Shown here piece by piece: positions 20,359-31,640 of a DNA stretch of 64,000 bases. The stretch spans positions 558,001-622,000 of the forward strand of contig JAFEMH010000524.1 in assembly GCA_022495995.1 (NCBI GenBank), read 5' to 3'. How positions within the stretch are numbered: position 1 is the stretch's first letter; the number at the start of each line of letters is the position of its first letter. A program made the position numbers and the translations under genes. The DNA comes from Adenophora triphylla var. japonica (Eukaryota > Streptophyta > Magnoliopsida > Asterales > Campanulaceae). The notes beneath the pieces were generated by a model. The model was not told the DNA's origin and did no database searches. It saw only the letters and a program-made list of their open reading frames with translations.

Positions 20359-21709
20359 ACCGATGCCGTTTCCCTTTTGTTAGGCTGCTCCGTCGAAGAA
20401 CAGGTTGCCATCGATTTTCGCTTTCGATTGTGAAAGATTCCCTCGTCTGGAAATTGTGGTTCGGGGCCTCGAGCCTCGTCGGTTGGGAAATCGGCCGGTT
20501 GTTCGGCCATGGCCCGTCCCTTGATTGACTTTTGGTTTACGTACTTGATGTCAAATTCCGCTAGGAAGAAAGACCATTTAGCGAGCCTCATTGACGAGAG
20601 ATGGTTTGTCGAAGAGGTACTTGGCGGGTCCATTTTGGAAACCAAGTGTCTTGTGTGCGGCCCATGTAGTGCCGTAGTTTCCCGACAACCCATACCAGGC
20701 TGCGCGAGAGTTTTCTCGAGGGTGAGTAATTGAGTTGTTGCCTTGAAACTTTCGGCGACGAAGTAGATGGCGTTTCGACCCGTGACTCCTTCTTTTCTTG
20801 ACAGAGCATGGCTCCAAGCTGCGGTGTCGGTCACGGTTCGTAGGTATAGCAACGGTGGCTTTTCCTCGTGGGGAGGACGAGAGAATCGGAGGACTCACAA
20901 GGTATGCTTTATTTTTCAAAGGCATCTTGGCATTCGAGTTCCATTCGATGTCGGCGTTTTCTTCATCAATTTGAAGATTGGCTCGCATATAGAGGTCAAT
21001 TGGTTGTGAAGCGGCTGATATATTGTAGGCGGCCCATGAAGCTTTTCACCTCTGTGCGAGTTTGCGGTGGTCTCATTTCGATGATAGCCTTGATCTTTTG
21101 AGGATCAACCTCGATGCCTCTCTCGGTGACCATGTATCCCCAAAACCTTGCCTCGGCTAACCCCAAATGTGCATTTGGCGGGGTTAAGCCTCATTGAGTG
21201 TTTTCGGAGGCGATTGAAGAATTTTCTCGGGTCCGTGAGGTGTTGTCCGTCCTGATCCCTTTGAGTGAACGATCATGTCATCGACGTACACTTCGATCTC
21301 TTTGTGGATCATATCGTGGAAGAGGGCGGTTCTTTGCCCGTTGGTAGAGTAGCCCCAGCGTTCTTTAGTCCGAACGGCATTCTTGTGCTTGGCGGTAGGT
21401 TCCCAGGGGTTGTGAAAGCTGTTTTTCTTGGTCTTCTTCGGCCATCTTGATCGATTGTAGCTGGCAAAACCGTCCACGAAGGACTTGACTTGAAATTGGT
21501 GTAGTGTCTACCAACATGTCGATGTTGGGTAGTGGAAAATCGTCCTTAGGACTTGCTTTGTTGAGATCTCGGAAGTCCACGCAACGGCGTACTTTTCCAT
21601 TGGCCTTGGTGGCCGTGACGATATTGGAGAGCCATGTGGGGTACTCGATCACCACGATGAAGCCGACGCGGAGCATTTTTCGATCTCCTCTTTGACTTGT
21701 AAAGACCAT
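20359..21709 (-). pseudogene. Tat-1 reverse transcriptase and first RNase H, frameshifted
   Basis: VRRCVDFRDLNKASPKDDFPLPNID is the classic Gypsy RT block at about 21600-21500. The catalytic YVDDMIVHS lies at about 21262-21290. The following RNase H appears in two frames around 20990-20578 (GRNAIYFVAESFKATTQLLTLEKT). Stops and frameshifts are scattered. Confidence 0.82.
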
Positions 21710-22719
21710 TCGCTTGATTCGGCGTAGCTTTTGCTTGATGGGCTTAGCCTCGGGATTGAGGATCAGGTGTTCTACAATGTTAGGATCTAATCAGGGCATG
21801 TCTCGGTAAGACCAAGCGAACACGTCCACGAACTCTTTGGCGGTGCGATCAATGCGTCTTGCTGTGCCGGTGAAGAAACTTCCGATTTGCGTCTCTTTTG
21901 GCTCTTGGCGGTTCCCAAATTCACTTTGGTTAAAACCTCCTCGCGGCTTGGGCCCGGTTTTCTCTCGTTTGACAACATGCTTAAAGATGTGCTTAATGTA
22001 TTGTTCGTTTAATGTGTACGCTTCTTTATCAAGTGAATCGTTATTAAGCTGTTTGTGTGTTAGTTAATTTATCGGTTGTTAAAGATGCAATGAGAGATAC
22101 TCGGAAAGATCGAAGCATTCATTAAGAGCATACGGGAATACATTATTGGCAATGAGTTCGTAATCTTACGGCGTGAGGCCATCGGATGACTCGAGAGACT
22201 CAAATTCAAAGCTAATGGACTCGGGATGAGTTTTGACACTAGACTCTAGGACTCGAGGGTCGGACCAAGTTGTTCGATCATGTCCCTTTTTTCTTTGGCG
22301 GTGGGTCGGAGAAAGTGGCCCGGTTATTGAGTGGCAATGAGCTTGATAGGAGATGGGGCTTGAAGGGCTTTATGTCACCGTTCCCGATCATTGCTATCAC
22401 GAGTTATCGAAACAAAATCGATTAGATCAGGCATCTCGATTTCTTCTTTGAAGAGCGAGTGGAGCGGTGGCTCGTCCCAAGCATCGCTTGCGGAGTCTTT
22501 TGCTTTTGTCTTGGGCATTACTAGCTCGAATGCGGACTCGTCCCGTTTGTTGAAGGCGGGAGTGTTGACGAGAGAGTTTTCGAGTTCTTACGCCAAGAGG
22601 GGTTTTCCGAACCAAAATTCGTTGTGAATAGTGGTGGTTGTGGATCCGGCCGAGGGCGGTGTGTCGAGAAATGCTCTTCGGACGGGATTTGGCTTGAGGC
22701 CTCTGAATCTTGCCGAGAG
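21710..22719 (-). pseudogene. Tat-1 protease-RT linker, degraded
   Basis: Only the end is recognisable: EVLTKVNLGTAK at about 21930-21900, matching ILTSVNLGTAEEPKETQIG of Tat-2 (31730-31670), then a segment reading into the DVFAWSY-type sequence before RT. The remainder up to 22719 has stops in all frames. Confidence 0.55.
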
Positions 22720-24015
22720 TTACTGCTGGAGCTTGTCCATGGTTGTCGGCCGGCTTTGTTTGGCCCGATCGGCTCTGTTCCCTTTTACGGATCTTCTTCC
22801 AAGTTGCCGGCCTTCTTTGTGAAGTACTTGGTCATGTCGAAGGCTGTAAGGACGAAGATCGGAGATGGCGTGCAAGCCTCTTTTGTTATACGTGGAGTGT
22901 TTTCGTGCGGCTCGCTTGTCCTCCGCAATGTGTTCGGGAGTAGGAGAGTATCCCGGGCCGTGCAAGGTATTACATTCTTTGATATTGATGATACGGTGAG
23001 TGCCACGATGGCGTTTTCCCCAAGCAGGAGCCACAGGGATGTAGTTCATGTGCTTCATCATTTTCATCGGGGAGGAATCTTGTCCCAAATCAAAGGCAAA
23101 TCTATGTGGCACACTTGGGCCTTTGGGCTTTCGATGGTGAACCACTGTTAGCATCATGCCGTCATCGTCGGGTTTGATCTCTAAGACCGGGACGCCGTTT
23201 GTGTCGGTCCTTTCGTTGACTATGCTATCGCCGTAGATGATGGTAAGATACATTCCTTGGATGAACTTTACGCAGCGATGGAGAGTGGATGCCACCCCAT
23301 TGATACGATGTAGCGAGGGCGTCCCAAAATGGCAGTGAATGTGATTGGGATGTCGATGACTTGGAAATACGTCGGGACCATTTGTTTTCCAAACCACGGG
23401 TTCAAGGTGGCTATTCCCAAGGCTGGGCGGGATGTTGAGTCGTATGCCTTGATTGCACAGAGTCGAGGGCTTTAGATCGATTGCTTTGATCCCTAGCAAA
23501 TCCATCATTTTGGTGGAAGGACGTTCATGGATGATCCCCATCTACCAACACAGGGAGACGGCGCTCGTCCGGTTGAGCTGTTATGTAGAGAGGCTCGTTG
23601 TGGTCGGCCCAAATTTTGGAAGGTCGAGCTCTGTGAAGGTGATGATATTGCTTTGTAATTGACGTTGCCCAATCATACGAGCTGCTTCATCGGGTGTCCT
23701 TTGTGATGGGAACCATAGTGCAGGCCGGGCTTTCTTCCAACTTGAGCTTGTGCGGGTAAGATGAAGTGAGTAAGGACCGAGTGAGATGTTAGCTGAGTGC
23801 GCTTGAGGCTGTGTCAAGACGGGATCTTCAACCTTTGGGTCCAAGGTTTCGGCTTCTTTGGCGTAGGGCCCCTTTTCGGTTCGTGGCTCGGGTATGGGCT
23901 GGCCTTTTGTACGTCCGTGGAGGATTCCTTTGGGATTTGGCCGAACGTGTCGAGAACATTCACCTCTGGACTTATGGTTTTGCTTGTCTCTCCGTTTACG
24001 TAGTGGGAGGAGCAC
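22720..24015 (-). pseudogene. Tat-1 aspartic protease region, frameshifted
   Basis: A 273-codon frame (23541-22720) includes INGVASTLHRCVKFIQG, the end of the Gypsy protease, followed by IIYGDSIVNERTDTNGVPVLEI. Upstream in another frame (24015-23581) is IGQRQLQSNIITFTELDLPKFG, the block just before the protease. Tat-2 has the same order and shows the active site as LVDNGS. Confidence 0.65.
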
Positions 24016-24942
24016 GATTGGCGTAAGGCCGGGCTGCGCATTTCAATTCGTTCCTTTGTCATGGCTTTCTTGAAGCATCAATAGTGGCTTTGAGATCTTC
24101 CCAAGACGAGGGGTTGGATTATCTGGACCTTCGGGCCTTCGGTGGCGGTGCGAAGCTCGTCCCGGCTGATCATGGAGCAAACATTGCCGTGGCCTTGTGC
24201 GAGAACTAATTTGAGGAGATTTCTTTGGAGTAGATGACGTAGTAGTCAAACTTTCTGAGGGTTCTCGAGGGTTCCGGCGTGGGATCACCCATTCATACCT
24301 CTTTTTCAGTTTTTGTTGAGAAGATAGCTTCTTCTTTCGTCGAGGGCGGCCCTCGTTCATTGCATCACAGGAATTCCATTTCCGGACAAAGCCTTACTGT
24401 CCCGCGACGTCCCACAGAGATGTGTTCGTTGTTCGGCGGTGGAATGCAGGACCTCGGGAGGCTGGATGGGCAAGCTTTCCTCTGGAAGGTCTTGTGGCCT
24501 TACGTCATAAGCTGCATGGCTCGTACGAGGGTAACGAGGTTGACTTACGGGAGGCAAATGAGAGATGTTAGAGGTTTGTAGGAGCGATCATGGCTTAGGA
24601 AGCCCCAGGTAGTTGGGTGGCTAAGGTTAGAAGTGGTGCATGGCACCTTCGATCCGAGCTTGTTGCTCACCTTGACGTTTCTCAATAGCCAGCGAGGACA
24701 CCTGTGAGCTTCTTCCAATGTTGGGAAATTTCTTGGGGGTAAGGTCCGTTCTCATCGTTGTTATCCGGACTTGGCCATGGGGAATTGGTGTCTGGTAGAC
24801 GAGTGGGAAGGAGGTAGGACCTTCTTTGTTTTGACAGGAGACGGGTTCCGGGTACTCTCGACCACTCTACGTTAGTTGGAGGGGGTGATGGGCAAGAGTT
24901 TAGACACGGGAATGGCCTAACGGGATAAAGGGGAAAGCTCAC
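24016..24942 (-). pseudogene. Tat-1 gag remnant
   Basis: Short pieces only. A NNDENGPYPQEISQHWKKL run near 24750 looks like a gag N-terminal segment and RYEWVIP near 24290 lies before protease. The gag core present in Tat-2 (34300-37100, about 2.8 kb) has no counterpart in this 0.9-kb interval, so the core appears deleted. Confidence 0.5.
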
Positions 24943-26082
24943 GTGGCATGCGGTTTCCGTTTCTTTTATTTTTGATTTTTTGTTGTTTTAATTTACTTAA
25001 AACATGTTTTCTCGAATCCTAGGTAGGTTGGAAAAGATTGCTCTTCTTTTCGCAACTATGCTAGATCTGGGTCGATGGAGACCATACGTGCGGCTATAAG
25101 CCCCTCGTTTTGCACACTGTATTTCGACATCCCGGGGTGGGCGGCCCAGGGCGAGGGTCTATAGTGCAAGCGGTTTCCACCGGCCTAAAAGAAAAATCGA
25201 ACCTAAGGACCGAGCTGTCATGTTCGTTTTGATGCGTTAGCCATGTGAATAGTGAACCGAGCCGGCCGGCTGAGTCAAGATCGGGTCAAGAGTTCGGCAT
25301 GACCTCTCTTTACCTTGCTTCTTGGCATGAGAATCGCCCGTGAAACGTTAGGCGTTGGTGGGTCATATCGTCATGGGCGACGTATCAAAGGCGTGATGAC
25401 ATGGTGTCATGCGAGCATGGATGTATATCCAGGGGACGGAACATCGTGCAGGTGTAGCCGGAAATCAAGATCGAGAGTCAAGATTTTAGCATGACCTTTC
25501 ATCGCTTTGCTTGCGCGAGGATCTTGAGTTAGAGCCTTGACTCAGAAAATGGCCGGCATGGTATATGTATCCGAGTTTGTATGACACGGGCTGAGTAAAA
25601 ACCAACAGAAGCGGACGAGTGTGACTCGAGACTCAACGTGCGGGGTTGACGCTTGGCTAGGATGGGATGTTTGGAATGATCCCGTGCGCGTCCAAGAGGC
25701 CTAGGAAGACCTAACGGTGCTGGCGAGACTACTCGGGTTGAGGGTTGTAGTGTGCGGTGTATCAGAAGCGGCGGTGCGCGTAGCGTGCCCCGGTGTAACC
25801 GAGGCGACGGTGTGAGTAGAGTGCGGTGTAACCGAGGCGGCGGTGCGCGTAGTGTGCGGTCTCTAAAATTCTTTTACGAGTAAAACGAAGTTTTTGAAGA
25901 ATTTTAAATGTATGCGCGAGATGTATATTGATGCATTTTTTGTATTTTTTTTTTTGTAAAATAAAAATGAAGCACGTGCACACACACACAACGATTAAAG
26001 GAAGGGGTAAAATGAAAGTTTGACCCTCATCATCGTTTTAAAAATCTTTTGTTTTGTTTAAAAGTTTTTAAAACAAAATTGA
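24943..26082 (-). other. Tat-1 5' leader, non-coding
   Basis: The interval matches the Tat-2 leader at 37420-38570 (shared ACTTAAAACATGTTTT at about 24995 and 37419, and CCCCTCGT with ATTTCGAC further on). It includes a roughly 35-bp degenerate repeat at 25755-25860 built on GTGCGGTGTAACCGAGGCGG. No ORF is supported. Confidence 0.6.
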
Positions 26083-26099
26083 TCCCCACGGAGTCGCCA
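26083..26099 (-). other. Tat-1 primer-binding site
   Basis: The plus strand reads TCCCCACGGAGTCGCCA; reversed it is TGGCGACTCCGTGGGGA, the Tat-type site. It ends two bases before LTR B. Confidence 0.7.
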
Positions 26100-26101
26100 G
26101 C

Positions 26102-27347
26102 TGAAATTACCGGATCCAGAGGAAGGCCGGTCTCGCGCCAGGCATCTGGCATCTTTCGCGTTGGAGCGGTGTCTCGCCGTTTTTTTGTAAATCCTTGCAT
26201 TTGTAGAGTCGCCACGCCGTTTTTATTAAGCCCGAAAACATTGAAAAAGGGCATCGGTTTAAAGATAATTTTAAAGCTGTTTTTGTGTGATGAGATTTTG
26301 AGTTCGGAGGTCGAGATGACTCCCGGGAAGAGAATATTAGAATATTAGAGCTCACGAGTAGCCTCGTAAACGAGTCTTTCGGATACCCTAATATCCTTTA
26401 AATGTTGTGTGTGTGTGTGTGTGCTTTTAAAAATGCATCTTTGTATCGGATGTCTACATTGTATGCTATGTATGGAAATGTATTGAAATAGTAATGGAAG
26501 GAAGCCTTACCAATGTTGGTTCGTGTACGTCTTCGTGAGGAATAGTGTTTGAGGTCGGAGTAGCGTTCGGTATGGATCGGGATTGCTTCGGGAGATGCAG
26601 GTTGTCCGCGGACATAGTTTCGGCGTGAGTTGAGGTTGCGAGGCTGCGTTCGGGCGAGAGGTTCGGCGTGCGTGGGGATCGTCGGGATCACTCGGGCGAG
26701 AGGTTCGGCGTGCGTTGTGGTGGCGGGAGTCACTCGGGCGGAGTTTCGGCGTGGTTTGGGATCGTCGGTTTGACTCGGAAAGAGCCGGGACAGGTGGAAA
26801 GACCGGGCGAGGCCTCGGAGTACCACGAGGGGCCTCGGAGTACCTCGAGAGTGCCTCGGGGCGCGGGAGCGTCTCGGGAGCGCTCGGGGAGGCCGGAGCA
26901 CCCTGAGGGGCTCGGAAGGCCTCGGAAGGATCCGAAAGGGCGGGAGTGCCTCGAAAGGACTTAGAGAGGAAGCCGAGAAGGCTAAGGGAGGAAGAGAGAA
27001 GAGGGAGGTGTGTGAAAATGAGGAGGGAGCCCTCTATTTATAGTAAAAATTTCGGAGCAAAGAGGTCAGTACGGACCTTGTTGGTTATCCGAGAATTTTG
27101 GATTTCCTCGATTTGAGGGAATGCGCAATGATGGAGAATATTACGGAATGATGATGTTCCCCTGAGCAATAAGGTCCGTACGGACCATCTTGCATGCAAA
27201 GAGGTCGTACGGACCAACTCTGCAAGAGGAAGTAATCATTTCTTAGGGATTTGAGGGAATATTGTGGACTTTAAGGGGATTCGGTAATCATTGAAACAAA
27301 GAGGTCCGTACGGACCTTAATTGCTTTTCGATTTCTGAAAATTCTCA
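26102..27347 (-). repeat. LTR B, shared by Tat-1 (5' LTR) and Tat-2 (3' LTR)
   Basis: 1246 bp, TGAAATTACC to AAATTCTCA, with the Tat-1 primer-binding site on its left and a reversed polypurine tract (CCTTTTGTCCCTTTTT) on its right. A reversed TATA box lies at 27034-27043. U3 carries four copies of the palindrome GGTCCGTACGGACC (27064, 27173, 27203 and 27303; the first and third imperfect). A TG repeat is at about 26404-26422. Confidence 0.72.
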
Positions 27348-28743
27348 AAGGTCCTTTTGTCCCTTTTTATCCCGAGAAGGCTCCTCCACTTGGTTTGGTT
27401 GGGGGTTTGAGAGGGTTTTGAGAGGGTTTTGAGTGAGAGAGGTCTCGAGGCTGTGTGGATGAGTGCGGTGTTTCCGTGTGTTTGAAAGGGTGATCAGGTC
27501 AAGTTGGGGTACTTAGGCGCCGGCGTAAGCGTGAACTCGCCTTTGAGGACAGGTGGAGCCTCTCCGCCGATATGATTCACCGAGCGATCGGTCAGTGACA
27601 CAGGATGATTGCAAGCGGCCGGCTTCTCGGATTTCGTGGCAAGCCCAGGCCATATCGACATTCGTCTTGAGGAGAAATTTGAGGATGCCTCGGAGTTACG
27701 GATAGAGAGGGCTTGGGATCCCGCGGTACCCTCGGGCCAGTTTTCATATATCGGATGGGGTCAGATTGAGGAGTGGAATTCCTCGGCCGGCGGCTTCCGA
27801 GCTTTAGGCCTCGTTCGGGTATGAAGGTATGGCTTTTTTACGCTTACGCCTCTTCCTTTCTTTCTTTTGTTTCATCATCTTTAGCATCACTTCCTTTTTT
27901 GACGCTTTTGCTTTTGTGCGGTTTTCGGAGGTGGTCGTCGAGGCGCGAAAGCAAGTGATCGAGGCTAAGAGATTCATCGGGAGGATGGTCGCTTGCGGGG
28001 CTCCTCGAGGCTAGAGCGAGCGACCACGGCGCGCGCACATCGGGACGGGAAGCTTCCCCTGATTCGCTTAGAGACTTCTTGAGAGACTCCTATGTCTCCT
28101 CTCCTTGATCCCCCGCGCGGTGCGCGCCCGGATCACGTCATTCTCGGGGATCCACACGGGCGAGGACACGTATGGCGGCGTGGCGGGTCGTCTTCGTACG
28201 TTCGGGAGTCAAACGCCTTCACCTTCGGATACGATTTTTCGCGAGATCTCGGCTTGCCACTATCAGGCGTGCCGGTTGGTCTGGCGAGCCTCTTTACGGA
28301 GACGAGGACGATTACGAGCCGGGATTTTCCGGGGGCTCTGAGGAGGCGGGCCCGAGTCGCAAGAGGGGCGAGGCGGAGCATCGGGCGCTAGAGACTCAGA
28401 TTGATTTTTTTGAGATTTGAGATTGAGATTGAGATTTGTACGGCTTATGCACATTTTTTTTTTTCTTTTTCTTTGGAATGTAATAATTTAGGATTTTATT
28501 GATGTTTGTTTGTTTTTTTTTATGCACACTCTTTTTTTTTTTTTAGAATGTAATAATTTAGGATTTTATTTTATGAATGCATGATGCGGTATGAATGCGA
28601 GTGTTGCATGAGCCTTGGTTTTTTTTGCAAGGGTGTTTGGTATATGGGTGGTTTAGGAGGTTTTTTTTGCACGGGTTTCGAGCAACCGGGACGGAATATT
28701 CCTCTTTTGGTGTAAGCGGCTTGGTATTGCGAGATTTTTTACG
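27348..28743 (+). pseudogene. Degraded antisense gene piece in Tat-2
   Basis: Plus-strand pieces look like the 3' half of an antisense gene: an open segment at 27609-27824, an intron-like stretch, then EVVVEARKQVIEAKRFIGRM at about 27930-27985 (helical), and an acidic tail LYGDEDDYEPGFSGGSEEAG ending at 28420. The order helix then acidic tail resembles exon 4 of the Tat-0 mobile-domain gene. Frames break repeatedly. A 50-bp segment with GAATGTAATAATTTAGGATT occurs twice (28476 and 28546). Confidence 0.35.
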
Positions 28744-30456
28744 GTGGAAAGCAATCATGTCCGCGCGGATGGGGTCCTGCATCGACATTGTCCTTTAATT
28801 TTGCTTCGAGATCTGGTCTCTCTTTATTTCAAATTCAAATGTCCTCTTCAACCTCCAGTCCAAACAGCCATTTTCGGGGAGAAAGAGAGAAAAACCATGG
28901 AAAGCTTTAGAAAAGCTCCATCAAAATTGTCCCAAGAATCCCAAATGTCATTCTTCAACAAGTTCAAGGATTGGTCCCAGGAGATCATGCATGAGAGGAG
29001 GTCCTTCTTTGAAGAAAGGTACAAGGTGAAGTGCTTATGGTCTATCAGGGAATTGATTCCGGATTATGAGCTTTTGAGGGCTGCTTCCTCATTTTGGGAC
29101 ACTAGAAGGCATGACTTTTGCCTTTCCTTCAACGAGATTGTTCCGGCGTGGAAGAATTTCGGGCCTTGCTTGGAGGTCGGAGGTGGAAGAGATAGCGGTT
29201 CCTTTGCCGGAGGAACTTCTTTTGTTGAGATTGTGCGTCCTCCTTCATCTTTCCCGGAGGAAGCGCAAGGTATGATCCGTGGTCCCGATCATTTCGATAT
29301 TTCCAGTCTTCCCGATAGGTTTAGGGGCCTAGGCTTGGCTGATGCCTATTGGGATGCCTTTGCACTTTGCATGTTTGGCACCTGTTCGTAGTCTATTCCT
29401 TTGGGATCCGTCATCGATCTCGCTAGATGTTGTCGTTATTTGTCGCACAGGCGAGAGATGTCGTTCCTTTGATTTTGGGAGAGACTTTTCATGCTCTCGA
29501 TAGGTTGGCTACGGAAGATGGTATATGCGCGGGCGGCCGTTCCTCTTGACCTGTGGGCGATGGAAGCGTTTGGGGTTCTTCGGGAAACCTCGATATGATC
29601 GAAGCCTTGGACATTTGCCGAGGAGGGTTCTTTGTGGATTTCGATGATCGGGGCTCATGGGAGCGTTGGATGGCTGGTCTCCGGGCAGAGGATATCGAGA
29701 TGGTCGAGTGCCTTGTTGGCGGGTGGAGACTCGCGAGTGCTTCGGGACGGGTCCCATGTGGTTATGCTTAGGGGCTTTCTCGAGTCCGGCTTCTACATTC
29801 GGCTTTAGTTACGAGACAATTTGGCTTGGAAGCGGAGTTCCTTTGGAGGGCTTTGATGATATAGCCACCGGGGTGAGTGGCTCACCTTCTATGGATGATC
29901 CCTCGGTGTTTCCATTTCTTTTCCGAGCATGGAGGTATGATGCCTTTCCTCCTCGGGTTATTCTCGAGCGTCGAGGACCGGTGTTCCACGACCACTTGGT
30001 ACTGGATTGGTATGAGAGGCATGCAGGAGAGACTCGGGTGGCTATTTTGAGACGGCGTGAGGCCATTGTGGGTGCGGAGGACTGGCCCATTGTTTACGAG
30101 AGGAGGAGGGCCGAGGCGAGGCCAACCCATGATAGGAGCGGAGACGTTGTGACCGATTATGAGGCTTACGTCGAGACGGGAGAGGAGGGCTCCTATGCTA
30201 CCGGCTAGGCTACGGGAGATGAGAGATGACGCTAGGGCTACTAAGGCCACGACGGAGAGGTTGGTTTGATAGATCCTGTCCCTATACCGAGCTTGGTAGG
30301 AGAAACACCGACATTTTCCTGTTCGAGAAAAAGAAGACTCGAAGGGGGAAGAAGAGGAGGAGAGGCCGGTACGAGTGGCTTGGAGTGACTGCGAGGTTTC
30401 CGAGTATCCCTTGTGGCGGACACATTAGTTTGATTATGTATCTTAGTTTCTTTTAG
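28744..30456 (+). pseudogene. Antisense gene of Tat-2, DUF7745/mobile-domain-like
   Basis: A clear frame (28897-29391) starts MESFRKAPSKLSQESQMSFF and continues with SFWDTRRHDFCLSFNEIVPAW, the pattern of the DUF7745 proteins found in plant Tat elements (a relative in style of the mobile domain). The rest is split over frames: ETFHALDRLATEDG, a LWAMEAFGVL segment, then 29657-30208 with VFHDHLVLDWYERHAGETR. The end (30226-30456) has the basic tail KKKTRRGKKRRRG shared with Tat-1. Position and direction match antisense ORFs of Tat elements. No catalytic motif is known to me. Confidence 0.55.
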
Positions 30457-30725
30457 CGAGGTTGCCGGTTGTAGGAATGAATCGGGCTTAGACTCATCAA
30501 AGAGCTTTTAATTTGTAATGAATATTTGAATTGCTTTAGAGTTTTTCGAGACACTTTCATGGCCTGATCGATTGTATTGATGCCAAAGTATGGCTTTTAT
30601 TTGTGTTTTAGATCGAACCGTTTCCATTGCCTACGTTCCCCTCATTTTGAGGAGCTCGGGTCTTCGTAGTTCAACCCGCTTTTTTTTTTTTATTGTTTTT
30701 TTTTGTTTTTTTTTTGTTTTTTTTT

Positions 30726-30773
<48 letters not shown>

Positions 30774-30888
30774 TGCAACCCTGTTTTTTACCTAGGCCGC
30801 CCTTCTTGGGTTTTCAACCTAGTTGGGTATTACTCTTTTAGCACTCTCTTTTTTTTTGACTTCTTCTTCTTTTTCTTTTGTTTTTTTT
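30457..30888. other. Tat-2 region between antisense gene and integrase
   Basis: It holds the fourth CTACG/CGTAG motif (30631-30669) and a T-rich tract with a run of about 45 T (30722-30771). ORFs made of Phe codons here are artefacts of that tract. Confidence 0.6.
30631..30669. promoter_or_regulatory. Conserved CTACG/CGTAG inverted-repeat motif, copy 4
   Basis: TTGCCTACGTTCCCCTC, then GAGGAGCTCGGGTC and CGTAGTTC. Nearly the same sequence as copy 2. Confidence 0.55.
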
Positions 30889-31640
30889 TTACGCGTAGTA
30901 TCTGCGCAGCTTGTCACCATTCACTGGGTGTACAAAGGGATTCCCGTCGAGGTCTGCAAGTTGCATGGCTCCTCCGGAGAAGATCTTCTGGACGACATAT
31001 GGCCCGACCCATACATGCTCCCATTTGCCGAGGGGGTTGATACGGACTGGGGGCATTTCTTTCAAAACGAGATCACCTTCTCGGATCTCCCGATGCTTTA
31101 CTTTCTTGTCGAAAGCTCTGGCCATTCTTCCCTGTTAGGCTCGGATGTGTTCCATGGCCTTCAGTCGGCGTTCATCTAGTAGGGCCAGTTCATCATGGCG
31201 ACTCCGAAGCCATTCGACCTCGTTGATCTGGCTTTCCAACAGTATACGGAGCGAGGGATCTCTAGCTCGATTGGGAGTACGGCTTCCATTCCGTATGTGA
31301 GGAGCAAACGGTGTTTCCCGATTGCCGTTCGGCCCGTGTTACGTAGCCCTAGAGTGCCGAGTGTAACTTCTCGGGCCAATCTACGCCTTGGACGGCCATT
31401 TTCCGGATGATATTTTCCAGTCTTGTTTCTTTGCCTCGACGGCTCAGTTGGTTTTGGGGCACAGTAAGGAGATGACTTGTGACGGGTTATTCGGAATTAC
31501 GCGGCTGACTTTCACATTCCCCTTGAAGTGGGATCCATTATGCGAAATGATTTCGGGCAGCAACCCGTATACGCATATGATGTTCTCTTTGATGAAGAGG
31601 GCTACTTTCCTTGAGTTGAGGATTTTGTAGGACTTTGCAG
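30889..31640 (-). pseudogene. Tat-2 integrase, C-terminal part only
   Basis: It starts abruptly with AKSYKILNSRKVALFIKENI, which lies after the first catalytic Asp of integrase. Then come LLTYGMEAVLPIELEIPRS, ARAFDKKVKHREIREGDLVLKE and WVGPYVVQKIFSGGAM. The zinc domain and the first Asp are absent because of the junction near 31640. Frames change several times. Confidence 0.8.

Larger units (their letters stand above)
17728..27347 (-). mobile_element. Tat-1: Ty3/gypsy Tat-lineage element, gag-deficient, 3' end truncated
   Basis: Going left from LTR B: primer-binding site, long leader, remnant gag, protease, RT, two RNase H domains and integrase, then the 3' end of an antisense gene cut by the copia element at 17728. 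Gypsy order (RT before integrase) and the extra RNase H place it in Tat. Its 3' LTR is missing. Reading frames are broken in many places. Confidence 0.8.

Noticed and set aside
22624..23151. 175-codon plus-strand ORF
   Set aside because: It is opposite the Tat-1 protease, which has clear family motifs on the minus strand.
30590..31179. Plus-strand ORFs with long Phe runs
   Set aside because: They come from the poly-T tract; the right half is antisense to integrase.
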